64,000 nt of DNA from Natrinema gari JCM 14663 (GTDB lineage: Archaea > Halobacteriota > Halobacteria > Halobacteriales > Natrialbaceae). Made by a program: the position numbers and the translations under genes. The DNA lies in the NCBI RefSeq assembly GCF_000337175.1, contig NZ_AOIJ01000030.1, positions 140,441 through 204,440 on the forward strand. The letters run 5' to 3'. The notes beneath the pieces are model-generated. The model made no database searches. It was given only the letters and a program-made list of their open reading frames with translations, and had not been told where the DNA came from. Shown in pieces: positions 18,001-26,745 of this stretch; position 1 is the stretch's first letter, and each line of letters begins with the position of its first letter.

Positions 18001-18303
18001 TTACTCTTCTTTCGGTGCGAAGACGACCAGCGCCGTACTGTCGTCGACCGCGTAGGGCGAGACGTCCTGATCCCCGTCGAACTGGACGGCATCACCCGAC
18101 TCGGGGTCGTAGACCTCGTCGCCGAGCGTGAGTTCGATCGCGCCGCTGCGGACGTACAAGACGACGTTCGACTCCGGATGGCGGTGTTTCGGGACGCGCT
18201 CGTCCGCCGAGAGCCGTAAGCGGACCGTTCGCGGGCTGTGATCCGCGAATACCTCGGCATGCGGTGCGTCCTCGAGCCGATCGATGGATGTGATGTCGGG
18301 CAT
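18001..18303 (-). CDS. Small cupin-domain protein
   Basis: The 100-residue protein carries one cupin barrel. Motif 1 reads KHRHPESNVVLYVRSGAIEL with two His, and the second half has GDAVQFDGDQDVSPYAVDD. These give the metal site of a single-domain cupin. The substrate cannot be predicted. It starts at ATG 18303, divergently from the HtrA-like gene downstream on the + strand. Confidence 0.88.
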   Translation of the reverse strand: MPDITSIDRLEDAPHAEVFADHSPRTVRLRLSADERVPKHRHPESNVVLYVRSGAIELTLGDEVYDPESGDAVQFDGDQDVSPYAVDDSTALVVFAPKEE

Positions 18304-18454
18304 ACGAAAACGGAGACGGGTCGTGGGCTTGTACCTACGGACGAACGGGTTCGGACCGCGGACGATCGGCCGTGTCGGACCGGGTCCCGACCGATCGCAA
18401 CTGTCACCGTCGCTAACGTATACGTCGATCGAGCCGAAACATTCGACCGAACCG

Positions 18455-19516
18455 ATGACTCCGACCCGGAGACGACTGCTTAGAGGCAGCGCCAGTGCAC
18501 TGATCGTCGGGCTGGCCGGGTGTGCTGCGATCCCATCGGGCCCGGACTCCACGGACGACACGCCGTCGCCCGTGGGTGACGGTACGTACACGTCGGTCTA
18601 CGAGGACGCGATCGATTCCGTCGTCATGATTCGGACGGGACAGGGACAGGGAACCGGATTCGTCGTCGACGATGCACACGTCGTGACGAACGCCCACGTC
18701 GTCGGTCGGTCAACCGCGGTCGACGTGCGGTTCACCGACGGACGGTGGCGTTCGGGATCGGTCGTCGGAACCGACCCGCACAGCGACCTGGCCGCAGTCG
18801 CGGTCGACACCGTCCCATCGGCCGCGACGCCGCTGCCGTTCGTCGACGACCAGCCCAGCGTCGGCCGGGAAGTGGTCGCGATCGGAAACCCGTTTAACCT
18901 CGAGGGAACGGTGACGACGGGGATCGTCAGCGGCACCGATCGGTCGATTCCGGCACCGACCGGCTACAGCATCCCCGACGCGATCCAGACCGACGCCGCC
19001 GTCAATCCGGGCAACAGCGGCGGCCCGTTGATGACGCTGGGGGGACGCGTCGCGGCGGTCATCAACTCCGGCGGCGGAGACAACATCGCATTCGGCATCT
19101 CCGCGGCACTGACCGAACGCGTCGTCCCCCAACTCGTCGAGGCCGGCGAGTACGATCACGCCTACGCGGGCGTCTCCGTCACTGCCGCGACGCCCGGCAT
19201 CGCGGCGGCCAACGGCCTCGGGGATTCGCGCGGCCTGCTCGTAGTCGAGGTCGCCGACGGAGCCCCCGCAGAGGGGATCCTCGAGCCGAGTACCCGCACG
19301 CGCTATTACGACGGCGAGCGGGTCCCGGTCGGCGGTGACGTCCTCCTCGCCGTCGACGGAACGGAACTGACGACCAAGGAGGACCTGGGCAGCTATCTCG
19401 CGCTCGAGACGCGACCCGGCGACACGGTCGAGTTGACGATCTCCCGGTCGGGCTCCGAACTGACCGTCCCGATCGAACTCGGAACGCGACCGCTGCGTCG
19501 CGGACCGTACCGATAG
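18455..19516 (+). CDS. HtrA/DegP-like S1C serine protease, lipoprotein
   Basis: The 353-residue protein has a twin-arginine leader (RRRLLRGSASALIVGLAGC) with the lipid-modified Cys at residue 23, so it should be exported and anchored outside. The trypsin-like domain keeps the whole triad: His81 (TNAHVV), Asp111 (HSDLAAV) and Ser188 (NPGNSGGPL). A single PDZ domain follows (about 230-340: GLLVVEVADGAPAEG, GGDVLLAVDGTELTTKEDL). Its length and order are typical for archaeal HtrA. It is expected to take part in extracytoplasmic protein quality control. Confidence 0.93.
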   Translation: MTPTRRRLLRGSASALIVGLAGCAAIPSGPDSTDDTPSPVGDGTYTSVYEDAIDSVVMIRTGQGQGTGFVVDDAHVVTNAHVVGRSTAVDVRFTDGRWRSGSVVGTDPHSDLAAVAVDTVPSAATPLPFVDDQPSVGREVVAIGNPFNLEGTVTTGIVSGTDRSIPAPTGYSIPDAIQTDAAVNPGNSGGPLMTLGGRVAAVINSGGGDNIAFGISAALTERVVPQLVEAGEYDHAYAGVSVTAATPGIAAANGLGDSRGLLVVEVADGAPAEGILEPSTRTRYYDGERVPVGGDVLLAVDGTELTTKEDLGSYLALETRPGDTVELTISRSGSELTVPIELGTRPLRRGPYR

Positions 19517-19592
19517 ACGGCGTCGGCGGTCGCTGCGAAATCGTCCATCCATGTCTGTCGCTAGCTATGGTCAGACACGAACTCGGTTAAGT

Positions 19593-19619
19593 AGTACTGG
19601 AGAACATGTTCTCGGTACT
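19593..19619. promoter_or_regulatory. Near-perfect palindrome upstream of multicopper oxidase
   Basis: The core GAGAACATGTTCTC (19600-19613) is a perfect 14-bp palindrome. It is flanked by AGTAC at 19593 and GTACT ending at 19619, matched with a one-base offset. It lies about 65-90 bp upstream of ATG 19681 and just after a TTAAGTA run, so it is a plausible operator for a dimeric regulator. Confidence 0.55.
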
Positions 19620-19680
19620 TCCCGACCCGTAAGAACCGGCTCGCCCCGTTATACGTCGGCTGTTCTTAGGATCGGTTGTC

Positions 19681-20838
19681 ATGAGTGATCGAATCGGCGC
19701 ACCCGGACTGGGGCTATCGCGACGCGAATTCGTTGCTGCGACCGGCGGGGCGGCGGCACTGACCGGGCTGGCGGGCTGTACGGGTCAAGGGGCACAACAG
19801 GACCCACAGCCCGAGGAGTCGTCCGAGGGGGCGTCGGACGCATCGGAGCCCACACTCCCGTGGACGAGTTCGCCGGAGGTCGTCCAGGTCGACGAGCAGG
19901 GCGGGAGCGTGACGCTGCAGTCGGTGTCGGCCCAACACGCCGTCCATCCGATGGACTCGATGGGCGGGCCGGTGGAACTGCCGCGAGTCTGGGCGTTCAA
20001 GGCCGACGACGGCGACCCCAGCGTCCCCGGTCCGATCCTCCGGACGACCGAGGGCAACGATATCGAGGTAACGCTCGACAACACGGGCAACGATCACCCC
20101 CACACGCTGCACTTCCACGGGGCACAGAAGACCTGGGAGAACGACGGCGTCCCCACGACGACGGGGATCACGGTCAATCCCGGCGAGAAACACACCTACA
20201 CCATTCCGGCGAACGTCCCGGGGACGCACCTCTACCACTGCCACTACCAGACCCATCGCCACATCGACATGGGGATGTACGGACTCTTCCGCGTCGATCC
20301 GAAGGGGTACGAGCCCGCGGACAAGGAATACTTCTTCACGCTGAAGGACTGGGATTCCCGCGTGAACCGTCAGATAGTGGGCGAGGATGTCGACTACAGT
20401 CCCCGCAACCGCAACCCCGACGTGTTCACGATCAACGGCAAGAGCCTCCCGCGGACGCTCCACCCCGAGGAGGGCTCGCCGATCATCGTCGACCACGGCG
20501 ACACCGTCCGCCTCCACATGGTCAACGCGGGCTATATGTCCCACCCGATGCACACCCACAACCACCGCTTCCGTCTGGTCGAGAAAGACGGCGGTCAGCT
20601 CCCCGAGGCGGCCCAGTACGAACAGGACATCACGAATATCGCGCCCGCGGAACGTCACACCGTCGAGTTTGAGGCCAACGCCGACCCTGGTATCTACCTC
20701 ATGCACTGCCACAAGGTCAACCACGCGATGAACGGGGACGTCTACCCCGGTGGCATGGTCAACGGCATCGTCTACCGCGACGCGATGGACACCGATGTCT
20801 TCGCCGATCTCATGTCGTACGCCGGCTACGAGGGATAG
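19681..20838 (+). CDS. Two-domain multicopper oxidase (NirK/laccase-like)
   Basis: The 385-residue protein has a Tat lipobox leader (LSRREFVAATGG, Cys33 in LAGC). Domain 1 carries HPHTLHFHGAQ and HLYHCHYQTHRHIDMGMYG; domain 2 carries SHPMHTHNHRF and YLMHCHKVNHAMN. Both domains thus keep His-rich copper sites, and the HCH motifs supply a type 1 Cys. This places it with two-domain copper oxidases, some annotated as copper nitrite reductases. A reductase or an oxidase role is undecided. It is extracytoplasmic. The leaderless-looking TTATAC box at about 19650 and the palindrome at 19593-19619 suggest regulated expression. Confidence 0.85.
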   Translation: MSDRIGAPGLGLSRREFVAATGGAAALTGLAGCTGQGAQQDPQPEESSEGASDASEPTLPWTSSPEVVQVDEQGGSVTLQSVSAQHAVHPMDSMGGPVELPRVWAFKADDGDPSVPGPILRTTEGNDIEVTLDNTGNDHPHTLHFHGAQKTWENDGVPTTTGITVNPGEKHTYTIPANVPGTHLYHCHYQTHRHIDMGMYGLFRVDPKGYEPADKEYFFTLKDWDSRVNRQIVGEDVDYSPRNRNPDVFTINGKSLPRTLHPEEGSPIIVDHGDTVRLHMVNAGYMSHPMHTHNHRFRLVEKDGGQLPEAAQYEQDITNIAPAERHTVEFEANADPGIYLMHCHKVNHAMNGDVYPGGMVNGIVYRDAMDTDVFADLMSYAGYEG

Positions 20839-20962
20839 ACACCCCCGTCCCGGCGATCACGCTCGAGGGCGTGGTCGTTCGCTCCGCTGCTGTGACACAT
20901 CGTGAACAGATAACAAGTACGTAATCAAAAACGAGTTATTCATGGGTCGAGATAGGTCGCCT

Positions 20963-22138
20963 ATGAAGCTCGCGACAATTGGCGTTGGAAACGCCGGCAG
21001 CAAGATTATCGACCGGATGCTCGAGTTCGAAGACAAAACCGGTCGCTCCCTCTGTCGGCACGTTCTGGTGATCAACTCCGCCAGGACCGACCTCGCCAAA
21101 CCGGACTACGTACCCGAAGACAGGCGAATTCTGATCGGCGACACTCACAAGAAGGCGAAAGGACACGGCGTCGGCGGCGACGTGGAGGTCGGCGCGGAGG
21201 TCGCCAAACACGACATCGACGAGATCCGGCGGGCGTTCGACGACGTGGAAATCCACGAAGTAGACGCCATCATCGTCGCGGCGGGGCTGGGCGGCGGGAC
21301 CGGGAGCGGTGCGGGCCCGGTCGTGATCGAAGAACTCCAGAAGATGTACGACGAGCCGGTCTACGGGCTCGGGATTCTCCCCGGCGAGTACGAGGGCGGA
21401 CGCCCCGCGTTGAACGCCGCGCGATCGCTGCAATCGTTCGTCCAGAAAGTCGACAACTTCATCGCCTTCGACAATGATGCCTGGCGTTCCCGCGGGCAGA
21501 CCATCGAAGAAGGCTACGAGCAGATGAACCGGGAGCTCGCCGTCCGTATCGTGACGCTGCTCGCCGCCGGGGAGATCGACGAGACGGACGTCGCGGAGAA
21601 CGCGATGGACTCGAGCGACATCATGCGGACGCTCGACACCGACGGCGTTTCCTCGATCGGCTACGCCTCGACGACCATCAGTGGCGACACCGACGACGGG
21701 CTGTTGAACAGGTTCCGCGAGGACGAAACGCCGGTCGGGGACGCCACCGACGCCGCGAAAATCAAGGGACTCGTTCGGCGCGCCGTCAACTCCCGGCTGA
21801 CGATCCCCTGTGAAGTCACCAGTGCGGACCGGGCGCTGATCATCCTCTCGGGACCCTCGGAGTTGATCTCCCGAAAGGGAATCGAGAGCGCCCGACAGTG
21901 GCTCGAGAACGAGGCCGACACCGTCGATATCCTCGCCGGCGACGATCCACGGCCCAACGCGTCCGAACTCTCAGCCGTGGTCTTGCTCTCGAACGTGACC
22001 GAGACGCCACGTGTCGACGAGATCCAGCGCCAGGCCGTCGACGCACAGGACAAGATCGCGGAACTCGAGGCCGCCCGCGAAGAGGAGATTAACGAGCTGA
22101 TCACCGACGAGAACGACGAACTCGACCCGGTCGTGTAA
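20963..22138 (+). CDS. CetZ-family tubulin-like cytoskeletal protein (first copy)
   Basis: The 391-residue protein is a tubulin/FtsZ-superfamily GTPase of the haloarchaeal CetZ group. The start MKLATIGVGNAGSKIIDR contains the nucleotide-binding G-x-G-N-A-G, and the GTP signature is AAGLGGGTGSGAGPVV. The interdomain region has FDNDAWR and IAFDN, and the T7 synergy loop carries catalytic acidic residues in the middle. CetZ proteins control cell shape and motility in Haloferax. ATG 20963 gives the conserved MKLA start; an ATG 21 bp upstream is less likely. A second copy follows 35 bp downstream in the same direction. Confidence 0.9.
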   Translation: MKLATIGVGNAGSKIIDRMLEFEDKTGRSLCRHVLVINSARTDLAKPDYVPEDRRILIGDTHKKAKGHGVGGDVEVGAEVAKHDIDEIRRAFDDVEIHEVDAIIVAAGLGGGTGSGAGPVVIEELQKMYDEPVYGLGILPGEYEGGRPALNAARSLQSFVQKVDNFIAFDNDAWRSRGQTIEEGYEQMNRELAVRIVTLLAAGEIDETDVAENAMDSSDIMRTLDTDGVSSIGYASTTISGDTDDGLLNRFREDETPVGDATDAAKIKGLVRRAVNSRLTIPCEVTSADRALIILSGPSELISRKGIESARQWLENEADTVDILAGDDPRPNASELSAVVLLSNVTETPRVDEIQRQAVDAQDKIAELEAAREEEINELITDENDELDPVV

Positions 22139-22173
22139 CACGGCGAGGATACCATGTCAAGGAACATTTACCA

Positions 22174-23352
22174 ATGAAGCTCGCTCTCATCGGCGTTGGT
22201 CACGCCGGCTCACGGATCGTCGACCGAGCGCTCGAGCGGGAGTTAGAGACCGGCCGGGACCTCTGTAACGGGAACGTCCTCGTCTTCGATACTGCGGCGG
22301 ACGCCTTCGGCGACATCACCCACGTTCCGTCGGAGTGTCAGGTACGCTTCGGGGACATCCATCCGGACGTTGACGCCGACGGCGTCGGGGGCGATCCGGA
22401 CCTCGGTGTCACGGTCGCCCGCGAGGACGTTCAGGAACTTCGCCGCGCGTTCGATGCCGTCGATTTCAACACCATCGACGGCTTGTTGCTCGTCGCGGGG
22501 CTCGGCGGCGGCACTGGTGGCGGCGCGGGTGCAGTACTGCTCGAGGAGTTGCAGGAGATCTGTGATAAGCCAATCTACGCGCTCGGTGTGTTGCCGGAGG
22601 CTGACGAGCCCGAACGCTGTGCGCTCACCGCGTCCCGGGCGCTCCAGTCGTTCGTCGGGATCGCCGACAACGTGATCTGCTTCGACAACGACGCGTGGCG
22701 GTCGACGGTTTCGTACACCGACACGGCGGAGTCCGAGTCCGACCGGCCCTACGACGAACTCGACCGCACCGTGGTCTCGCACGTCCTGACGGCGTTCGGA
22801 GCCAGCGAGTCGGCAGCGATGACGACGGCCGCCGAGAACCGGATCGACGCCAGCGACATCACACGAACGCTCGAGACGGGCGGCGTCTCCTCGATCGGCC
22901 GGGCGACCCTCGAACTCGACCGGTCCGACGACGGCCTCTCCTGGCTCCCGTCGTGGCTTCCGCTCCCGTCGTGGCTCGAGGGGGACGCCATCGACGGCCC
23001 GGCCGACGCCGCCGAGGTCAAACGACTCGTTCGCCGGGCGATCGACTCACAGCTCACGCTCCCCTGTGCGGTCGACAGCACGTACCGCGTGCTGGTCGTC
23101 CTCTCCGGACCGCCGACGGCGGTCTCCCGAAAGGGGTTCGAGAGCGCCCGCTACTGGCTCGAGCAAGAAACGGGGACCGTCGAGGTCCTCGCCGGTGACG
23201 AACCCCGTCCCGACTCCGCGACGCTCACGGCGACGGTGTTGCTCTCGACCGTCACGGACGTCCCCAGAATCGACGCCCTTCAGGAGCGCGGTCGCACGGC
23301 CATGGAGGCGGTCGACGAGTCCGAGGCCGGCGAAACCGAATTCGTCTGGTGA
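22174..23352 (+). CDS. CetZ-family tubulin-like protein, tandem copy with Trp-rich insert
   Basis: The 392-residue protein is a close paralog of the gene just upstream, with the same MKLALIGVGHAGSRIVDR start and GTP signature VAGLGGGTGGGAGAVLL. It differs by a short insertion near residues 250-265, SWLPSWLPLPSWLEG, three Ser-Trp-Leu repeats in place of a plain loop. Such an aromatic-rich segment could touch the membrane or a partner; this is inference. The close spacing to the first CetZ suggests an operon. Paralogs of CetZ are usual in haloarchaea, but this insert I have not seen. Confidence 0.9.
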   Translation: MKLALIGVGHAGSRIVDRALERELETGRDLCNGNVLVFDTAADAFGDITHVPSECQVRFGDIHPDVDADGVGGDPDLGVTVAREDVQELRRAFDAVDFNTIDGLLLVAGLGGGTGGGAGAVLLEELQEICDKPIYALGVLPEADEPERCALTASRALQSFVGIADNVICFDNDAWRSTVSYTDTAESESDRPYDELDRTVVSHVLTAFGASESAAMTTAAENRIDASDITRTLETGGVSSIGRATLELDRSDDGLSWLPSWLPLPSWLEGDAIDGPADAAEVKRLVRRAIDSQLTLPCAVDSTYRVLVVLSGPPTAVSRKGFESARYWLEQETGTVEVLAGDEPRPDSATLTATVLLSTVTDVPRIDALQERGRTAMEAVDESEAGETEFVW

Positions 23353-23378
23353 CCGCACACGAGCCGCGTCGCCGCCGC

Positions 23379-23609
23379 TTAGATGGGGCCGTCGTCAGGT
23401 CCGTCGACGAGCTGTCGCCGGCCCGCCGCGGTGACGTCGTACCGCCGGTAGCCGATCGACCGGAGCTCCCCCCGGTCGCGGAGGCTGGCACAGACCGTCT
23501 CGACCGCGACCGGGTGTTCGTCGATCGCAGCAGCGAGGTCGACGACGTAGCAGGGGGACTGTTCCGCCAGCGCTGCCAGAACCGCCCGCTCGAGTTCGCG
23601 TCGGGTCAT
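23379..23609 (-). CDS. Small winged-helix protein overlapping TFB gene
   Basis: The 76-residue product reads MTRRELERAVLAALAEQ, VDLAAAIDEHPVAVETVCASL and RRYDVTAAGRRQLVDGPDD, the pattern of a minimal winged helix. Its ATG overlaps the TGA of the upstream TFB gene by ATGA, so the pair is co-transcribed and likely translationally coupled. It may regulate or accompany this TFB. It is hidden in a much longer ORF whose upstream part is TFB antisense-like shadow. Confidence 0.75.
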   Translation of the reverse strand: MTRRELERAVLAALAEQSPCYVVDLAAAIDEHPVAVETVCASLRDRGELRSIGYRRYDVTAAGRRQLVDGPDDGPI

Positions 23610-24580
23610 CGGTGGTCGCGACTCTCCTCGTAGGCGTCGAGGAGTTCGCGATATCGGTTCCGGACCGTCACCGAACTGACGCCGGTTTCCTCGCCGACGG
23701 TCGCCTGCGTGACTCGTTCGTTCGTCAGTCGGGCCGCGCCGTAGATCGCCGCGGCGGCCAATCCGGCCGGGCTCCGCCCGCTGTGGAGGTCGTGGGCCTT
23801 GGCCGCCTCGAGTATCTCCCGGGCCAGCCGTTCGGCGTCGTCGCTGACCTCGAGCGCCGACGCGTACTGTGGAAGATAGTGAATCGGATCGGCGGGTTCG
23901 ATCCGGAGTCCGAGTTCGCTCGAGAGGTACCGATACGCGCGCTGAACCGGGAGCTTCTCGACGCGGCTGACCGATTCGAACGCGACGAGCGTCCGGGGGG
24001 TTCCGTGTTGTCGCGCGGCCGCGTACAGGCAGGCGGTCGCCATCGCCTCGATCGATCGCCCGGGGAGCAGGTCCTCGTCGACGGCACGACGGTACAGGAC
24101 GCCGGCGGTTTCGCGACACGGCTTCGGCAGGCCGAGCGCCGACGCCATGCGTTCGATCTCGCCGAAGGCCTGTTTCAGGTTCCGTTCCTGCGCGTTCTTC
24201 GAGGAGTACCGCTCGTTCCAGGTCCGCAACCGCCGGAGCCGCTCGCGCTTGCGCTCCGAAACCCGGTTGCCGTACGCGTCCTCGTCTCGCCAGCCGATCG
24301 TCGTGCTCAGTCCCCGATCGTGTTTGATCGACGAGACCGGTGGGCCGACCCGGCGTCGGTCCTCCTCGTCGTCGAGACACAGCCACTCCGGGCCGTAATC
24401 GATCGCGTCCGCATCGAGGACGAGCCCACACTCCGTACACGTCCGCTCGCCGTGTTCCGCATCGTGACGGATCGAGCCGGAACATTCCGGACACTCCGCC
24501 CCCTGTCGCTCGGGAGGATGCTCGCGCTCTCCGTTCCGGGTCGATCCCTCGACAGCCGTATCGACAGTCGTCTGACTCAT
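23606..24580 (-). CDS. tfb: Transcription initiation factor IIB (TFB)
   Basis: The 324-residue protein is an archaeal TFB. It has an N-terminal zinc ribbon (CPECSGSI then CTECGLVLD, about residues 30-57), a B-reader/linker (GPPVSSIKHDRGLSTTIGWR), and two cyclin-like core repeats (about 115-210 and 215-310) ending in SSVTVRNRYRELLDAY, the DNA/TBP-binding helices. Haloarchaea carry several TFBs that recruit RNA polymerase to subsets of promoters. This copy is 4 bp away from overlapping a small winged-helix gene downstream. Confidence 0.95.
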   Translation of the reverse strand: MSQTTVDTAVEGSTRNGEREHPPERQGAECPECSGSIRHDAEHGERTCTECGLVLDADAIDYGPEWLCLDDEEDRRRVGPPVSSIKHDRGLSTTIGWRDEDAYGNRVSERKRERLRRLRTWNERYSSKNAQERNLKQAFGEIERMASALGLPKPCRETAGVLYRRAVDEDLLPGRSIEAMATACLYAAARQHGTPRTLVAFESVSRVEKLPVQRAYRYLSSELGLRIEPADPIHYLPQYASALEVSDDAERLAREILEAAKAHDLHSGRSPAGLAAAAIYGAARLTNERVTQATVGEETGVSSVTVRNRYRELLDAYEESRDHR

Positions 24581-24773
24581 TGGTTTCTCTCCGCCGGACT
24601 CCGTGCTCCGGCCGTGTGATGCCTTTGCTTGGACTGGCGTGAAGCGGAGGTATCAACGACCGGTGGATTCCCACGGCGTGGGAACGGCCGCCGGCGTTCT
24701 TCTCTCCCCGATCCATGGCGGTTGAACTCGAGAGCGACAACGTTTATTCCGACCGAGCCAACAGCACAGACCG

Positions 24774-25187
24774 ATGGATCACGACGGCGATCGGACCGGA
24801 GCCGATGGCGACGCCGACCCGTTCGAAGCCGACGACGACCGCGTCGCCCTCGGCTTGGCGTTGCTCGCCCGCCTCGAGCACGAATCGCTCTCGCTGGCCG
24901 ATGCCGTCGACCGAATCGAGACGGTGACGAGCGACCCGACGATAACGCGGACGATCCTCGATGAGGCCGAACTCCGGGGCATCATCGACCGCGACGACGG
25001 GATCGTCCGCCCGAAGAGTCGCCAGTACGTCCGCTTCGGGCAGGACGTCATCACGAAAGAAGGGGACTTTTCCTGTCGACGCTGTGGTTCGGGGCTCTCG
25101 ACCGGCTATTTCATCGACCTCGAGGCCGGTGAACTCGGTCCCTTCGGCTCGTCGTGTATTCGAAAAGTGACCGGTCGGGACGACTAA
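24774..25187 (+). CDS. DUF5830-like haloarchaeal protein with Zn knuckle
   Basis: The 137-residue protein has an acidic N-terminus, then a helical region (LALLARLEHESLSLADAVDRIETV), a winged-like stretch ending RPKSRQYVRF and a CRRCGSGLSTGYFIDLEA...GSSCIRKVTG tail. The CxxC...C pattern suggests a metal site. I recognise it as the halobacterial DUF5830 type, function unknown. Its stop overlaps the converging coiled-coil gene by 4 bp (25184-25187). Confidence 0.8.
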   Translation: MDHDGDRTGADGDADPFEADDDRVALGLALLARLEHESLSLADAVDRIETVTSDPTITRTILDEAELRGIIDRDDGIVRPKSRQYVRFGQDVITKEGDFSCRRCGSGLSTGYFIDLEAGELGPFGSSCIRKVTGRDD

Positions 25188-26365
25188 CGCCCCTGCCGGA
25201 GCTCCGCGATCAACTGCTCGATCGTCTGTTGTTGTCGCTCGATGATCTCGCTCTGACGGTCGACTGCCTCCTCGAGCGACTCGACTCGCTCGAGGAGTTC
25301 GGGGTCGGTTTCGGCCACGACCGCCCGGTCGGCTTCCGCAGTCGCCGCGCCGGCGTCGTCAGGGGACGACGGAGTCGCCTCGGCGGCCTCGAACACCGAT
25401 CCCGTCTCCGCCTCCGCGACGTCCGTCGTCCCGTCGCGGTTGGACGCGTGATCGTGATCAGCAGTCGGCGTTGCCGCCCGCGATGTCGACGATGCTGGCT
25501 GGCTCTCACTCCTATCGGCTCTCGTCGTCGTTGACCCGCTATCGGCGGTCGCGGTCTCGTCTCTACGACCGCCGGCCAGCGACTCGGTCGCCCCTGCCTC
25601 CCTCGTCCCGGTCGCCGGCTCACCGGTCACGTCGCGGTCGTCCGGTTCGGGCGGGTCGGCATCGAGCGGGTCCACGCCACCGCCGAAATCGACCGCCCCC
25701 TCGCTACTGGCCGACGACTCGTCATCGTCGCCAACTGCCTCGTTCAGTTCCGCCAGCGAGCCGACATCGTGGTAGTCGAACAGCGCCCGCTTGAGTCGCT
25801 CCCGGAGGTCGTTCGCCTGTTCGTTCGGCGCCTTGATCCGCTGGGGCCGACCGTTCGCGGTGAGCACGATCTGTGTGGCAACGCTCCCGTCCTCGAAGTC
25901 GAGGTTGGTCACGTCGCCGAAGTGATACTCCTCGTAATCCCCGTCCCAGACGGCACTGCCGATGTGTTTGACGAGTCGATCGCTCGTGATAATGAGCGTC
26001 AGCTCGCTAAAGCGGTAGGTCTTGACGACCGTCTCGCCCGGATCGGTGATCCCGTTCCCGTTCAAGACGCCGGCGAGGACGGGGTGTAACACGTCATCGG
26101 TCTTCCCGCCGGGCACGGTAAACGTTCGCTCGCCGTCGAGGGGATACTCGAGAACGAATTTCGTCTTGCGTCGGCCCTCGGAGATTGTCAGGCGGTCGGC
26201 GTCGTGGGGGAATTCGTCTGCCGATTCGTCGCTCAGCAGTCCGTCGGCGCGGTACACGATCGTCCTCGTGGGGGTAATGAAGAGTTCGTCATCGCTTCCA
26301 AGAGAGACACGCGCCGCGATCTCCTCGCCGTCGAGAGTAGACTGGACGATACCGGGAACGCTCAT
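25184..26365 (-). CDS. DUF7115-like protein with PH-like domains, acidic linker and C-terminal coiled coil
   Basis: The 393-residue protein has a folded N-terminal half (residues about 1-190: TRTIVYRADGLLSDESADEF, FVLEYPLDGERTFTVPGGKT, IITSDRLVKHIGSAVWDGDY, NLDFEDGSVATQIVLTANGR), compatible with two PH-like modules. The middle (about 200-350) is a disordered D/E/S/T/A/G-rich linker. The last 40 residues (LLERVESLEEAVDRQSEII to LIAELRQGR) form a classic coiled coil. ATG 26365 is the first protein-like start; it reads MSVPGIVQSTLDGEEI. A scaffold role is only a guess. Confidence 0.75.
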   Translation of the reverse strand: MSVPGIVQSTLDGEEIAARVSLGSDDELFITPTRTIVYRADGLLSDESADEFPHDADRLTISEGRRKTKFVLEYPLDGERTFTVPGGKTDDVLHPVLAGVLNGNGITDPGETVVKTYRFSELTLIITSDRLVKHIGSAVWDGDYEEYHFGDVTNLDFEDGSVATQIVLTANGRPQRIKAPNEQANDLRERLKRALFDYHDVGSLAELNEAVGDDDESSASSEGAVDFGGGVDPLDADPPEPDDRDVTGEPATGTREAGATESLAGGRRDETATADSGSTTTRADRSESQPASSTSRAATPTADHDHASNRDGTTDVAEAETGSVFEAAEATPSSPDDAGAATAEADRAVVAETDPELLERVESLEEAVDRQSEIIERQQQTIEQLIAELRQGR

Positions 26366-26433
26366 GCAGCGGAGTTCGTAATACCATGTGATAAATCCGT
26401 GGGTCCACGTTGCACGGCGACTCCGAATACAAA

Positions 26434-26441
26434 GCTTAAAG
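26434..26441 (+). promoter_or_regulatory. TATA-like box upstream of tRNA-Met
   Basis: GCTTAAAG starts about 34 bp before the first tRNA base, the spacing and sequence common for haloarchaeal tRNA promoters. Confidence 0.55.
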
Positions 26442-26467
26442 AAACACACCCCACTACTCGTAATCGA

Positions 26468-26618
26468 GCCCGGGTGGCTTAGCTGGACATAGCGCCGCAC
26501 TCATAGGGTTCAGAGATTCGGTGCGGTTTCGCCTTGGAAGCCTCCGTGTCCCTCGAGGACTGCCGAGCCTCGAACCTGGGACATGCGGAGATCGAGGGTT
26601 CGGAGCCCTCCCCGGGCA
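26468..26618 (+). tRNA. Elongator tRNA-Met (CAU) with a 77-nt intron
   Basis: Acceptor arms GCCCGGG (26468-26474) and CCCGGGC (26611-26617) pair fully, with discriminator A26618 and no encoded CCA. The anticodon stem CCGCA pairs with TGCGG (26584-26588) and the anticodon CAT is 26502-26504. The T arm is GAGGG/CCCTC around TTCGGAG. An intron of about 77 nt (26506-26582) interrupts the loop after position 37; removing it leaves 74 nt, a normal size. This is the known intron position in haloarchaeal elongator tRNA-Met, cut by the bulge-helix-bulge endonuclease. The initiator-type features are absent. Confidence 0.92.
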
Positions 26619-26745
26619 CTACTTCCTTCCAGTACATGCCTACGTGAGATTCCTCTCATCGACGTGGGTAAGTCCGTTCCAAGAGGTTTGGGCACCGCAA
26701 CCGAGCGAACCGCCTCACCCCCAAAAGAGGACAGTCGGATAGCCA

